NCBI GenBank assembly: GCA_963703855.1
Contig: CAVPFW010000007.1
Coordinates: 62,001 to 126,000, forward strand
Length of the DNA: 64,000 nt
DNA from: AP-15 sp963703855
GTDB taxonomy: Bacteria; Pseudomonadota; Alphaproteobacteria; ATCC43930; CGMCC-115725
Direction of reading: 5' to 3'
The notes under the pieces: model-generated
Database searches by the model: none
What the model was told of the DNA's origin: nothing
The model's input: the letters and a program-made list of their open reading frames with translations, nothing else
Shown: positions 29,663 to 38,100 of the stretch, piece by piece
Position numbering within the stretch: the first letter of the stretch is position 1
How the letters are laid out: each line of letters starts with the position of its first letter
Made by a program: the position numbers and the translations under genes

Positions 29663-29925
29663 GTCTCCGCCTCCGATTTGGCCACGATCGCCAGAATTTC
29701 GACGGTCGAGCCGGAGATATCATAGAACACCCGCGCGTCGCCGACCCGCAGCCGATATTGCGGCCGCTGGAGACCACGTAGGCGCTTGATGCGACTGCGG
29801 CTCGTCTTTCCCGGCTCCTGTCGCAGGTGCGTCTCGAGCGCGGCCCGCACAACGCCGCGAACATTCGCCCTTAGCGCTCTCAGATCTTTCACGGCGTGCG
29901 GCGCCAGGATGATTTCGTAAGCCAT
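29632..29925 (-). CDS. Type II toxin, RelE/ParE superfamily
   Basis: A 97-residue protein MAYEIILAPHAVKDLRALRA ... RIKRLRGLQRPQYRLRVGDA ... RVFYDISGSTVEILAIVAKS. The layout of two helices, basic central strands and a YRLRVGDxRVxY core is typical of RelE mRNA interferases that cut mRNA in the ribosomal A site. The start at 29925 was chosen because the family N-terminus begins there; the frame is open 28 codons further upstream without conservation. It is first in the operon, with the antitoxin overlapping behind. Confidence 0.85.
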   Translation of the reverse strand: MAYEIILAPHAVKDLRALRANVRGVVRAALETHLRQEPGKTSRSRIKRLRGLQRPQYRLRVGDARVFYDISGSTVEILAIVAKSEAETWLRQFGDPV

Positions 29926-30193
29926 TTTCGCCAGGATATAGACGATACAACCTCGGAACGTAGATAGGTTGAGCGGAGCGACACCCATCGCCGTTCCCGG
30001 AAGGCGCACGCCTCTTGCCGATGTCGCCCAGGAAACGCTGCGCTCGCCGAATCCAAAACGAGGGTCATCGTCAAACGAGGGTCATCGTCATCTCGCCCTA
30101 TTGGTGCTGCGGGGGGCTCGGGTGGGGGTGATCCAGCAGCGTCCCATTGCCGGAGCGGTTGCCGCCCGCATGGCCGCCGCTATATTTCAACCC

Positions 30194-31342
30194 ATGGACT
30201 TTGAGCTTTCCGACGAGCAGCGGGCGTTTCGGGAGACGGCGCGGGCGTTTGCGCGCGAGGACTGGCTGCCGCAGGCGCCGGGCTGGGACGAGCGCCAGGA
30301 GTTTCCGGTCGAGGCGTTGCGCCGGGCGGCGGCGCTGGGGTTTGCCGCGATTTATGTCGGCGAGGAATTTGGCGGCAGCGGGCTCGGCCGGGTCGACGCG
30401 GCGATCATCTTCGAGGAATTGGCCGCGGCTTGCCCGTCGACCGCGGCCTATCTGTCGATCCACAACATGGTCTCGTGGATGATCGACCGCTTCGGCACGG
30501 CCGCGCAGCGCGCCCGGTTTCTGCCTGATCTGACCGGCATGGCGCATCTGTCGAGCTATTGCCTGACCGAGCCGGGCAGCGGCTCGGATGCGGCGGCGCT
30601 CGCCACCCGCGCGGTGCGCGACGGCGTGGACTACGTGCTGAACGGCACCAAGGCGTTCATCTCGGGCGCCGGCGCCAGCGACCTCTACCTGGCGATGGTG
30701 CGGACCGGCGGGGAGGGGCCGCAAGGCATCTCGTGCGTCGTCGTGGAAAAGGGGAGGCCTGGCCTCTCCTTCGGCAAGAAAGAACGAAAGCTCGGCTGGA
30801 ACAGCCAGCCGACGGCGATGGTGATCTTCGAGGATTGTCGGGTGCCGGCGGCCAACCGGCTCGGCGCCGAGGGCGACGGGTTCAAGATCGCGATGATGGG
30901 GCTCGACGGCGGCCGGCTCAATATTGCGGCCTGCTCATTGGGCGGGGCGCGGGCGTGTCTCGAAGCGGCGCGCGCACACCTGCTCGAACGCCGTCAGTTC
31001 GGCCGCAAGCTCGCCGATTTCCAGGCATTGCAGTTCAAACTCGCCGACATGGCGACCGAACTCGACGCGGCGCGGCTGATGGTGTGGCGCGGGGCGGCGA
31101 GCCTCGACCGCAGCGATCCGCAGGCGGTCATGCACTGCGCGATGGCCAAGCGCTTGGCGACCGACGCCGGGTTCCGGGTCTGCAACGAGGCGTTGCAGCT
31201 GTTCGGCGGGTATGGCTACCTCAAGGATTTTCCGGTCGAGCGCTACCTGCGCGATCTGCGCGTCCACCAGATCCTCGAAGGCACCAACGAGATCATGCGG
31301 GTGATCATCGCCCGCCGCCTGCTCGGCCCCGCGAATGAATGA
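30194..31342 (+). CDS. Acyl-CoA dehydrogenase (isobutyryl-CoA dehydrogenase-like)
   Basis: FAD flavoprotein removing the alpha-beta hydrogens of an acyl-CoA. The 382-residue protein starts MDFELSDEQRAFRETARAFA. It has the FAD/substrate loop YCLTEPGSGSDAAAL, the GGRLNIAACSLGGARA helix and the C-terminal FGGYGYLKDFPVERYLRDLR followed by ILEGTNEIMRVIIARRLL; the glutamate of EGTNE is the likely catalytic base. The downstream hydrolase and hydroxyisobutyrate dehydrogenase place it at the isobutyryl-CoA step of valine degradation. Its last 8 bases overlap the next gene. Confidence 0.92.
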   Translation: MDFELSDEQRAFRETARAFAREDWLPQAPGWDERQEFPVEALRRAAALGFAAIYVGEEFGGSGLGRVDAAIIFEELAAACPSTAAYLSIHNMVSWMIDRFGTAAQRARFLPDLTGMAHLSSYCLTEPGSGSDAAALATRAVRDGVDYVLNGTKAFISGAGASDLYLAMVRTGGEGPQGISCVVVEKGRPGLSFGKKERKLGWNSQPTAMVIFEDCRVPAANRLGAEGDGFKIAMMGLDGGRLNIAACSLGGARACLEAARAHLLERRQFGRKLADFQALQFKLADMATELDAARLMVWRGAASLDRSDPQAVMHCAMAKRLATDAGFRVCNEALQLFGGYGYLKDFPVERYLRDLRVHQILEGTNEIMRVIIARRLLGPANE

Positions 31343-32423
31343 CGGCGAGATCGTGCTCGGCCGCGCGGGCGGGCTCGCCACCCTGACGATCAACCGGACG
31401 CAGGCGTTGAACGCGCTGACCCTCGACAATTACCGCAGCTTTGCGCCGGCGCTGGCGGACTGGGCCGAGGACCCGTCGGTGCATGCCGTCATCGTTCGCG
31501 GCGCCGGCGGTCGCGCCTTCTGCGCCGGCGGCGACGTGCGAGCGGTCTACGAGGCCGGGCGCGGGATCGCCGGCGACCCGAACCTGACCGCGGTGTTCTT
31601 CCGCGAGGAATACCAGCTGATCCGGCAAATCCACCGCTATCCGAAGCCCTATATCGCGATCATCGACGGGATCACGATGGGCGGCGGCGCCGGGATCTCG
31701 CTCAACGGCGCCTACCGTGTCGCGACCGAGCGCACCCTGTTCGCGATGCCGGAAACCGCGATCGGGCTGTTTCCCGATGTCGGCGCGACCCGGTTCCTAA
31801 CCCGCTGCCCCGGGCATGTCGGGCATTATCTCGGGCTGACCGGCGCGCGGTTGCGGGCGGCGGACGCGCGCTATTGCGGCTTTGCCACCCATATCGCGGC
31901 GCAAGATCAGGTCGCGGCGCTGGTCGCGGCGCTCGGCCATGTCGATTGGCAGACCGGCGGCGAGCGCGGCCGGGTCGAGGCCGTCCTCTCGGGTTTCGCC
32001 ATCGATGCGGGTCCGCCGCCTTTGGCGGCATTGCGGCCGGCGATCGACCGCTGCTTTGCCGGCGACACCATCGAAGAGATCCTCGATGCCCTCGCCGCCG
32101 AGGCGGCAGCGGGCGGCGCCGATGCAGCCTGGGCCGCCGACACGCGCGCCGGCCTGCTGACCAAATCGCCGACCAGCCTCAAGGTCACCTTGCGCCAGCT
32201 GACGGTCGGGCGCGATTACGGTCTCGACCAGGCGCTGACCCTCGAATACCGGCTGACCCAGCACATGATGGCGGCCCATGATTTCTACGAAGGCGTACGT
32301 GCGGCGCTGATCGACAAGGACCAGAGGCCGCGCTGGCGGCCGGCGAGCCTGGCCGCGGTCGGCGACGACATGGTCGAGGCGTATTTCACGCCGATCGGCG
32401 ACCGCGAGCTGCGTTTCGATTGA
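31335..32423 (+). CDS. 3-hydroxyisobutyryl-CoA hydrolase (enoyl-CoA hydratase/isomerase family)
   Basis: A 362-residue crotonase-fold protein. The length and motifs GGRAFCAGGDVRAVYEAG, YIAIIDGITMGGGAGISLNG and MPETAIGLFPDVGATRFL are those of 3-hydroxyisobutyryl-CoA hydrolases, which are longer than simple enoyl-CoA hydratases and carry the catalytic glutamate in PETAIGLFPD. It releases CoA from 3-hydroxyisobutyryl-CoA in valine catabolism. It overlaps the acyl-CoA dehydrogenase by 8 bases and precedes mmsB. A separate enoyl-CoA hydratase for the intermediate step is not in the window. Confidence 0.92.
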   Translation: MNDGEIVLGRAGGLATLTINRTQALNALTLDNYRSFAPALADWAEDPSVHAVIVRGAGGRAFCAGGDVRAVYEAGRGIAGDPNLTAVFFREEYQLIRQIHRYPKPYIAIIDGITMGGGAGISLNGAYRVATERTLFAMPETAIGLFPDVGATRFLTRCPGHVGHYLGLTGARLRAADARYCGFATHIAAQDQVAALVAALGHVDWQTGGERGRVEAVLSGFAIDAGPPPLAALRPAIDRCFAGDTIEEILDALAAEAAAGGADAAWAADTRAGLLTKSPTSLKVTLRQLTVGRDYGLDQALTLEYRLTQHMMAAHDFYEGVRAALIDKDQRPRWRPASLAAVGDDMVEAYFTPIGDRELRFD

Positions 32424-32511
32424 GACTCGAGAGATGGCCCCGCGACCACCAAATTTCGCCGGGCAGCCCTGCGCTTTCGTGGGTGCGACGGAATAAAGGG
32501 AGGAACCGGCA

Positions 32512-33411
32512 ATGACGGCGATCGGGTTTATCGGGCTCGGCAACATGGGCGCGCCGATGGCGGCCAATCTGCTCAAGGCCGGGCACCGGGTGACCGGGTA
32601 CGACATCGCGCCGGCGCCGGTCGAGGCGCTCGCGGCGAAAGGCGGGCGGGCGGCGGCGAGTGCGGCGGAGGCGGTGGCGGCGGGCGAGGTGGTGATCACG
32701 ATGCTGCCGGCCGGGCCGCAGGTGCGCGAGGTTTATCTCGGCAATGGCGGGGTTCTCGGGCGCGCGCGCAAGGATGCGCTGCTGATCGACTGCTCGACGA
32801 TCGACGTCGATACCGCGCGCGCGGTGGCCGCGGCGGCGGTCGAAGCCGGCTTCGACATGCTCGACGCGCCGGTCTCGGGCGGCACCGCCGGGGCCGCGGC
32901 GGCGAGCCTGACGATCATGGTCGGCGGCAGCGCCGAGGCGTTTGCCCGCGCCCAGCCGATATTGGCGGCGATGGGGCATACGATCGTCCATGCCGGCCCG
33001 GCCGGCAACGGCCAAGCGGTCAAGATCTGCAACAACATGCTGCTCGCCGTCTCGATGATCGGGCTGTGCGAGGCCTTCACCCTCGCCGACAAGCTCGGGC
33101 TCACGGCGCAGACCTTGTTCGACGTCTGCGCCAAATCCTCCGCCCAGTGTTGGGCCTTGACCAGCTATTGCCCGGTGCCGGGTCCGGTTCCGTCCTCGCC
33201 GGCCAACCGCGGCTACGCGCCGGGGTTCACGGCGGCGATGATGCTGAAGGATCTGCGGCTGGCGCAGCAGGCAGCCGGCACGACCGCGGCGCCGACGCCG
33301 CTCGGGGCGGCGGCGGCGGCACTCTACCAGCTGTTTGTCGATCGAGGTGAGGGCGGCGTCGATTTCTCGGCGATCTATCGCTTTATCGCTGGACCTGACC
33401 GTAAAATTTGA
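32512..33411 (+). CDS. mmsB: 3-hydroxyisobutyrate dehydrogenase
   Basis: NAD-dependent oxidation of 3-hydroxyisobutyrate to methylmalonate semialdehyde. The 299-residue protein has the N-terminal dinucleotide motif GFIGLGNMGAPMAANLLKAG, the family signature DAPVSGGTAGAAAASLTIMV, and the catalytic lysine in GNGQAVKICNNMLLA. The C-terminal helical domain ends in FSAIYRFI. It follows the hydrolase by 88 bases and completes a three-gene valine module. mmsA is not present here. Confidence 0.93.
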   Translation: MTAIGFIGLGNMGAPMAANLLKAGHRVTGYDIAPAPVEALAAKGGRAAASAAEAVAAGEVVITMLPAGPQVREVYLGNGGVLGRARKDALLIDCSTIDVDTARAVAAAAVEAGFDMLDAPVSGGTAGAAAASLTIMVGGSAEAFARAQPILAAMGHTIVHAGPAGNGQAVKICNNMLLAVSMIGLCEAFTLADKLGLTAQTLFDVCAKSSAQCWALTSYCPVPGPVPSSPANRGYAPGFTAAMMLKDLRLAQQAAGTTAAPTPLGAAAAALYQLFVDRGEGGVDFSAIYRFIAGPDRKI

Positions 33412-33417
33412 AACGAA

Positions 33418-33427
33418 TAGTTAACTA
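33418..33427. promoter_or_regulatory. Palindrome upstream of the MarR-family gene
   Basis: TAGTTAACTA is a perfect 10-base palindrome 45 bases before the regulator start. MarR proteins usually bind such sites in their own promoters, so this is a candidate autoregulatory operator. It could arise by chance. Confidence 0.3.
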
Positions 33428-33471
33428 AGCCCGTCCTACTCTGTCCGAGACCGCCCAGTGACGAGGCTCGG

Positions 33472-33942
33472 ATGAACACCAACTATCTCGAAGTGATTTC
33501 GCTCGTCGAGCGCCTTCACCGCCATTTCCTGGAGGTGGTGAAGCTCGAGCTCGAAGGGCTCGGGGTTCACGACATCAACAACGTCCAGGGGATGATGCTG
33601 TTCAACATCGGCGACGCTGAGATGACCGTCGGCGAATTGACCCTGCGCGGCTGCTATCTCGGCTCCAACGTCTCCTACAACGTCAAGAAGATGGTGGAAA
33701 ACAGCTATCTGGTGCAGCAGCGCTCCCGGCACGATCGCCGCTCGGTCCATGTCCGGCTCACCGAGAAGGGGTTCAAGCTGCGCGACAGCCTGACCGCGAT
33801 GCACCGGCGCCATGCCGATATGCTGGCGCAGGCTTTGGTCAGCGCCGAGGACCTTCAGGCCGTCGGGGTCACTTTGCGCCGGCTCGAGCGGTTCTGGATC
33901 CGCGCCGGCGACATGATGCAGCGGCCCCAATTCGCCGCCTGA
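33472..33942 (+). CDS. MarR-family winged-helix regulator, LdtR-like
   Basis: A 156-residue protein. NYLEVISLVERLHRHFLEVV leads into the dimerisation helices, GMMLFNIGDAEMTVGELTLR and GCYLGSNVSYNVKKMVENSY form the helix-turn-helix, and SRHDRRSVHVRLTEKGFKLR is the wing. The sequence strongly recalls LdtR of Rhizobiales and Liberibacter, which controls an L,D-transpeptidase and stress genes. An L,D-transpeptidase gene is not adjacent. It stands alone between mmsB and the phosphatase. Confidence 0.85.
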   Translation: MNTNYLEVISLVERLHRHFLEVVKLELEGLGVHDINNVQGMMLFNIGDAEMTVGELTLRGCYLGSNVSYNVKKMVENSYLVQQRSRHDRRSVHVRLTEKGFKLRDSLTAMHRRHADMLAQALVSAEDLQAVGVTLRRLERFWIRAGDMMQRPQFAA

Positions 33943-34006
33943 TTTTTCAGGTGACCGCGGCGGCGCCAACTGCGACTCTGCGTCGACAAAATCGTGGAGG
34001 TGCAGC

Positions 34007-34435
34007 ATGGCAGCCGAGCTTCTTGCGCTGACGCCCGGGCTCAGCGTCGCCGGCCGGCTCGATCGCGCGGACATCGACGCGCTGGCGCGGGCGGGCGTGC
34101 GCACGATCGTCAACAACCGGCCCGACGGCGAAGACCCGGGGCAGCTGCCGGCGGCCGAGGCGCGGCGGCTCGCCGAGGCGCACGGAATCGCCTATCACCA
34201 TATCCCGATCACCGCGGCGACGTTGACCCGCGCCGATGTCGACGCGTTTGCCGCGACCCTGCGCGACGCCGCCGCACCGGTCGTCGCGCATTGCCGCAGC
34301 GGCACCCGCTCGGCCCTGTTGTGGGCATTGACCCGGATGCGCGAGGGCGCCGATCCCCTCGGTCTGATCGCCGAGGCGGCGCGCCACGGCATCGACATCG
34401 CCGGCTTGCCGGCGGTCGCGGCGCGGTTGCGCTAG
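34007..34435 (+). CDS. DUF442 / TIGR01244-type phosphatase-like protein
   Basis: A 142-residue protein of the beta-lactamase-hydrolase-like phosphatase family. AGRLDRADIDALARAGVRTI and VNNRPDGEDPGQLPAAE form the N-terminal half, and HCRSGTRS (C-x5-R) is the dual-specificity-phosphatase P-loop. In several bacteria this domain is tied to sulfide/persulfide metabolism, but no partner genes are present here. The TAG stop codon forms the outermost bases of the MITE that follows. Confidence 0.85.
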   Translation: MAAELLALTPGLSVAGRLDRADIDALARAGVRTIVNNRPDGEDPGQLPAAEARRLAEAHGIAYHHIPITAATLTRADVDAFAATLRDAAAPVVAHCRSGTRSALLWALTRMREGADPLGLIAEAARHGIDIAGLPAVAARLR

Positions 34436-34898
34436 CGCCAGGCGCATTCAGATGGTGCCGTCTCACCGCGCTCGTCATGCCCGGCCACGGATCCGCGCTC
34501 CGCGCGGTCCGAAGACAAGCCTTGTGCCGCGGCCCCGGTTCTGTGCCGCGGCTGTCCGGTTAAGAGATCAGTAACGTCAGATCGGCTGACGCGACCTACG
34601 ACACTCTCCTAAAGGCCCTTTGCCCGGCCTTGTGCCGGACATCCACGTCTTGGCGACCGGCATGGCCGGGCGGAAGGAAGGCGTGGACGCCCACCAATCA
34701 AGTCCGTGGGCTGAAAGCCCACGGGTTAAGCCAGGCCGAGGGGACCTGGGCGTTGTTCCAGCCGGTTACCGACAACCGTTTCCCCTGAACCGGACAGCCG
34801 AGGCACAAGGCTTGTCCTCGGACCGCGCGGAGCGCGGATCCGTGGGCCGGGCATGACGAGTGCGGTGAGACGGCACCATCTGAATGCGCCTGAGCGCT
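34433..34898. repeat. MITE-like element with ~110-bp terminal inverted repeats
   Basis: The left arm (from TAGCGCCAGGCGCATTCAGA, 34433 to about 34560) is repeated inverted at the right end (about 34784-34898). Both contain GATGGTGCCGTCTCACCGC and GACAAGCCTTGTGCC. The interior holds a perfect hairpin CCGTGGGCTGAAAGCCCACG (34704-34724). It has no coding capacity. Related pieces occur at 14376-14740 and 52318-52442. The rest of the gap to 35172 holds nothing recognised. Confidence 0.7.
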
Positions 34899-35172
34899 AA
34901 CCCGAATCGGGTCCCGTGGGCGGGCCTCAGCAGCCCTCCGATACCCGCCCCGGACTCGGATTGCTGCCAGCTCCTGATCGATCCCGACGAGCGCGACCCC
35001 GTAGAGGAGGACGGCGAAAACCTGGCACCGTGATCAATGGTGGCCTGCGAGCAGCGAGCGCGTCGCTCTCGGGGGGAGAGGCGGGGAGCCCGAGCGGGTA
35101 ATGCCGCCGGCCGCTGCGTCGTCGGGCTGAAATATCGGCGTGTCCGACATCTCCATTCTCGGCGTGCCCGGC

Positions 35173-38100
35173 TTATCGCGCGGGGGCGTCAGCGCCGGCG
35201 CGGGCGGCCCGACGGCGGCCCAGCAGATGGCCGAGGCGATCCATGTAGATGTAGACGACCGGCGTGGTGAACAGGGTCAGCAGCTGCGAGACCAGGAGGC
35301 CGCCGACGATCGCGTAGCCGAGCGGCTGGCGGATCTCCGACCCGACGCCGGTGCCGAGCATCAACGGGACGCCGCCGAGCAGCGCGCACATCGTCGTCAT
35401 CAGGATTGGGCGGAAGCGCAAGAGGCAAGCCTCGTGGATCGCGTCTTCGCTGCTCAGCCCGCGCTCGCGCTGACCGACGAGCGCAAAGTCGACCAGCATG
35501 ATGCCGTTCTTCTTGACGATGCCGATCAACAGGATGATCCCGATGATGCCGATCACGTCGAGCGGCAGGCCGAACAGCATCAAGGTCAACAAGGCGCCCA
35601 GCCCGGCCGAGGGCAGGGTCGAGATGATCGTGATCGGGTGGATCGTGCTCTCGTACAGCATGCCGAGGATGATGTAGACCGCGACGAGTGCTGCGAGGAT
35701 CAGGATCGGCGTGCTGCCGAGCGAGCTCTGGAACGCCTGCGCGCTGCCCTGAAAGCCGGTGGCGATCGACGGCGGCAGGTGCAGATCGGCGGCGGTTTTT
35801 TGGATCGCCGCTACCGCGTCGCCGATCGTGGCATGCGGAGCGAGGTTGAAGCTCAACGTCACCGATGGGAACTGGCCCTGATGGTTGATCGCCAGCGGTC
35901 CAACCGTCGAGGTGATCTTGGCGAGCTGGCTCAGCGGCACTTCGGCTCCGGTGGCGGATGTCGCGTAGATGCGGCTCAGCGCGTTGCGCCCGAGTTGGAA
36001 GCCGGGCTCGACCTCCAAAATCACAAAGTATTCGTTCAGGGTGGTAAAGATCTTCGCTGCGCTGCGCTGGCCGAAGGCGTCGTAGAGGAGCGCATCGACC
36101 ACCGAGGGGTTGATGCCCAGCCGGGAAGCGACATCGCGGCCGACCTCGACCTGCAGCACCCGGCCGGCGCTCTGCTGGTCGCTGGCGGCGTCGGTCAGCT
36201 GCGGCAGCCCCCGCAGCTTCTGCAGCAGAATGGGCGCCCAGTGGTTGAGCTCGTCATTGTCGACGTCGACCAAGGTGTACTGGTACTGGGTCTTTGAGAG
36301 CAGCGCGCCGATCGTGATGTCCTGGGCCGCCTGCATGTACAAGCTCACGCCCTCGACCGGCTGCAACGCCCAATTCAACCGCGTGATCACCTGGTCGGCA
36401 CTGGCGGTCCTCTGCCCGAGCGGCTTCAAGGTGATGAACATGCGCCCGTCATTCAAGGTGACGGTCGGCCCGCCGGGGCCGATATAGGCAATCGCCGAGG
36501 CGACCGCCGGGTCCTTCGTCACCACGTCCAGAACCGCTTCCACGCGTCCGATCATGGCTTGCGGGGAGATGTCCTGGGCTCCCTCGGCAATGCCGATGAT
36601 CAGGCCGGTGTCCTCCTGCGGGAAAAACCCTTTGGGGATCACGATGAACAGAATGCCGGTCGCGCCGATCGTCGCGATCATCACGGTCAAGGTGATCCGG
36701 CGATGACGCAGGGCCGCCGCCAGCGCCCGGTCGTAAGCCGCGACCAGCCCCTCGAAAAAGCGCTCGACCGCGCCCGAGACACGCCCGGGGGGCGTATTTC
36801 CCTCCGTTGTCAGCAGGCGTGAGCACATCATCGGCGTCAATGTCAAGGACACGACCACCGAGACCAGGATCGCCACGGCGACGGTGACGGCGAACTCGCG
36901 GAACAGCAGGCCGACGATGCCGCTCATCAGGAACAGCGGAATGAATACCGCGACCAGCGATATCGAGATCGAGACGATGGTAAAACCGATTTCGCCCGAT
37001 CCTTGCAGGGCAGCCTGCATCGGCGTCGCCCCGTTCTCGATGTGGCGCACGATGTTTTCGATCATCACGATCGCATCGTCGACCACGAACCCGACGGCGA
37101 TGGTCAGCGCCATCAAGGACAGATTGTCGAGGCTGAACCCCAGCACGTACATCACCATGAAGGTGCCGATCAGCGACATCGGCACCGCGATCGCCGGGAT
37201 CACGGTCGCCCACAGCTTGCGCAGGAACAGAAAGATCACGCCGACGACCAGCGCGATCGTCAGCAGCAGGGTGTGCTCGACATCGGTGACGCTGGCGCGG
37301 ATGGTCTGCGTCCGGTCCGACGCAATGTAGATGTTCAGCGAGGGCGGCAGCGACGCCTGCAGCTGCGGCAATGCCCTTTTGATCCGGTCGACGGTCGCGA
37401 TGACGTTGGCGCCGGGCTGGCGCTGCACCGCCAGCAGGATCGCCCGGCGCGTGTTCAGCCAGCCGGCGAGGGTCTTGTCCTGCGCGGCAACAATGGCATG
37501 CCCGACATCGCGGACGCGGATCGGCGCGCCGCCGGGAGGGAGGCCGGAGCGATAGGCCAGGATGTAGTCGTCGAATCCTGGCGCCGTCATCAGCTGGTCG
37601 TTGGTCTGCAAGGTGGAGGCTTGCTGGCCGCCATAAAGGGTTCCCTTGGCCTGATTGACCGTAGCCGTGCTCAAGGCGATGCGCACCGCTTCCAGGTCCA
37701 AACCCTCCGCCGCAAGCTGCGCCGGATTGACCTGGACCCGGATCGCCGGGCTCTGCTGACCGCCGACCGTGACCAGCCCGACGCCGGGCATCTGGGCAAT
37801 CTTCTGGGCGAGGATGCTGTTCGCGTAATCGCTGACCTTGGTCAGCGGCAAGGTGTCGGATGTCAGGGCCAGCAACAGGACCGGCGTGTCCGCCGGGTTG
37901 GTCTTGCGGTAGATCGGCGGGTTCAACAGGGTGGGAGGCAGATCGGCGGCGGCCGCGTTGATCGCCGCCTGCACGTCCGATGCTGCCGAATTGACGGTGC
38001 GGCTGCGGTCGAACTGGAGCGTGACCTGCGCATATTCGGTGGCGCTGCTCGAGGTCATTTGCGAGAGGCCGGGAATCTCGCCGAACTGCCGTTCGAGCGG

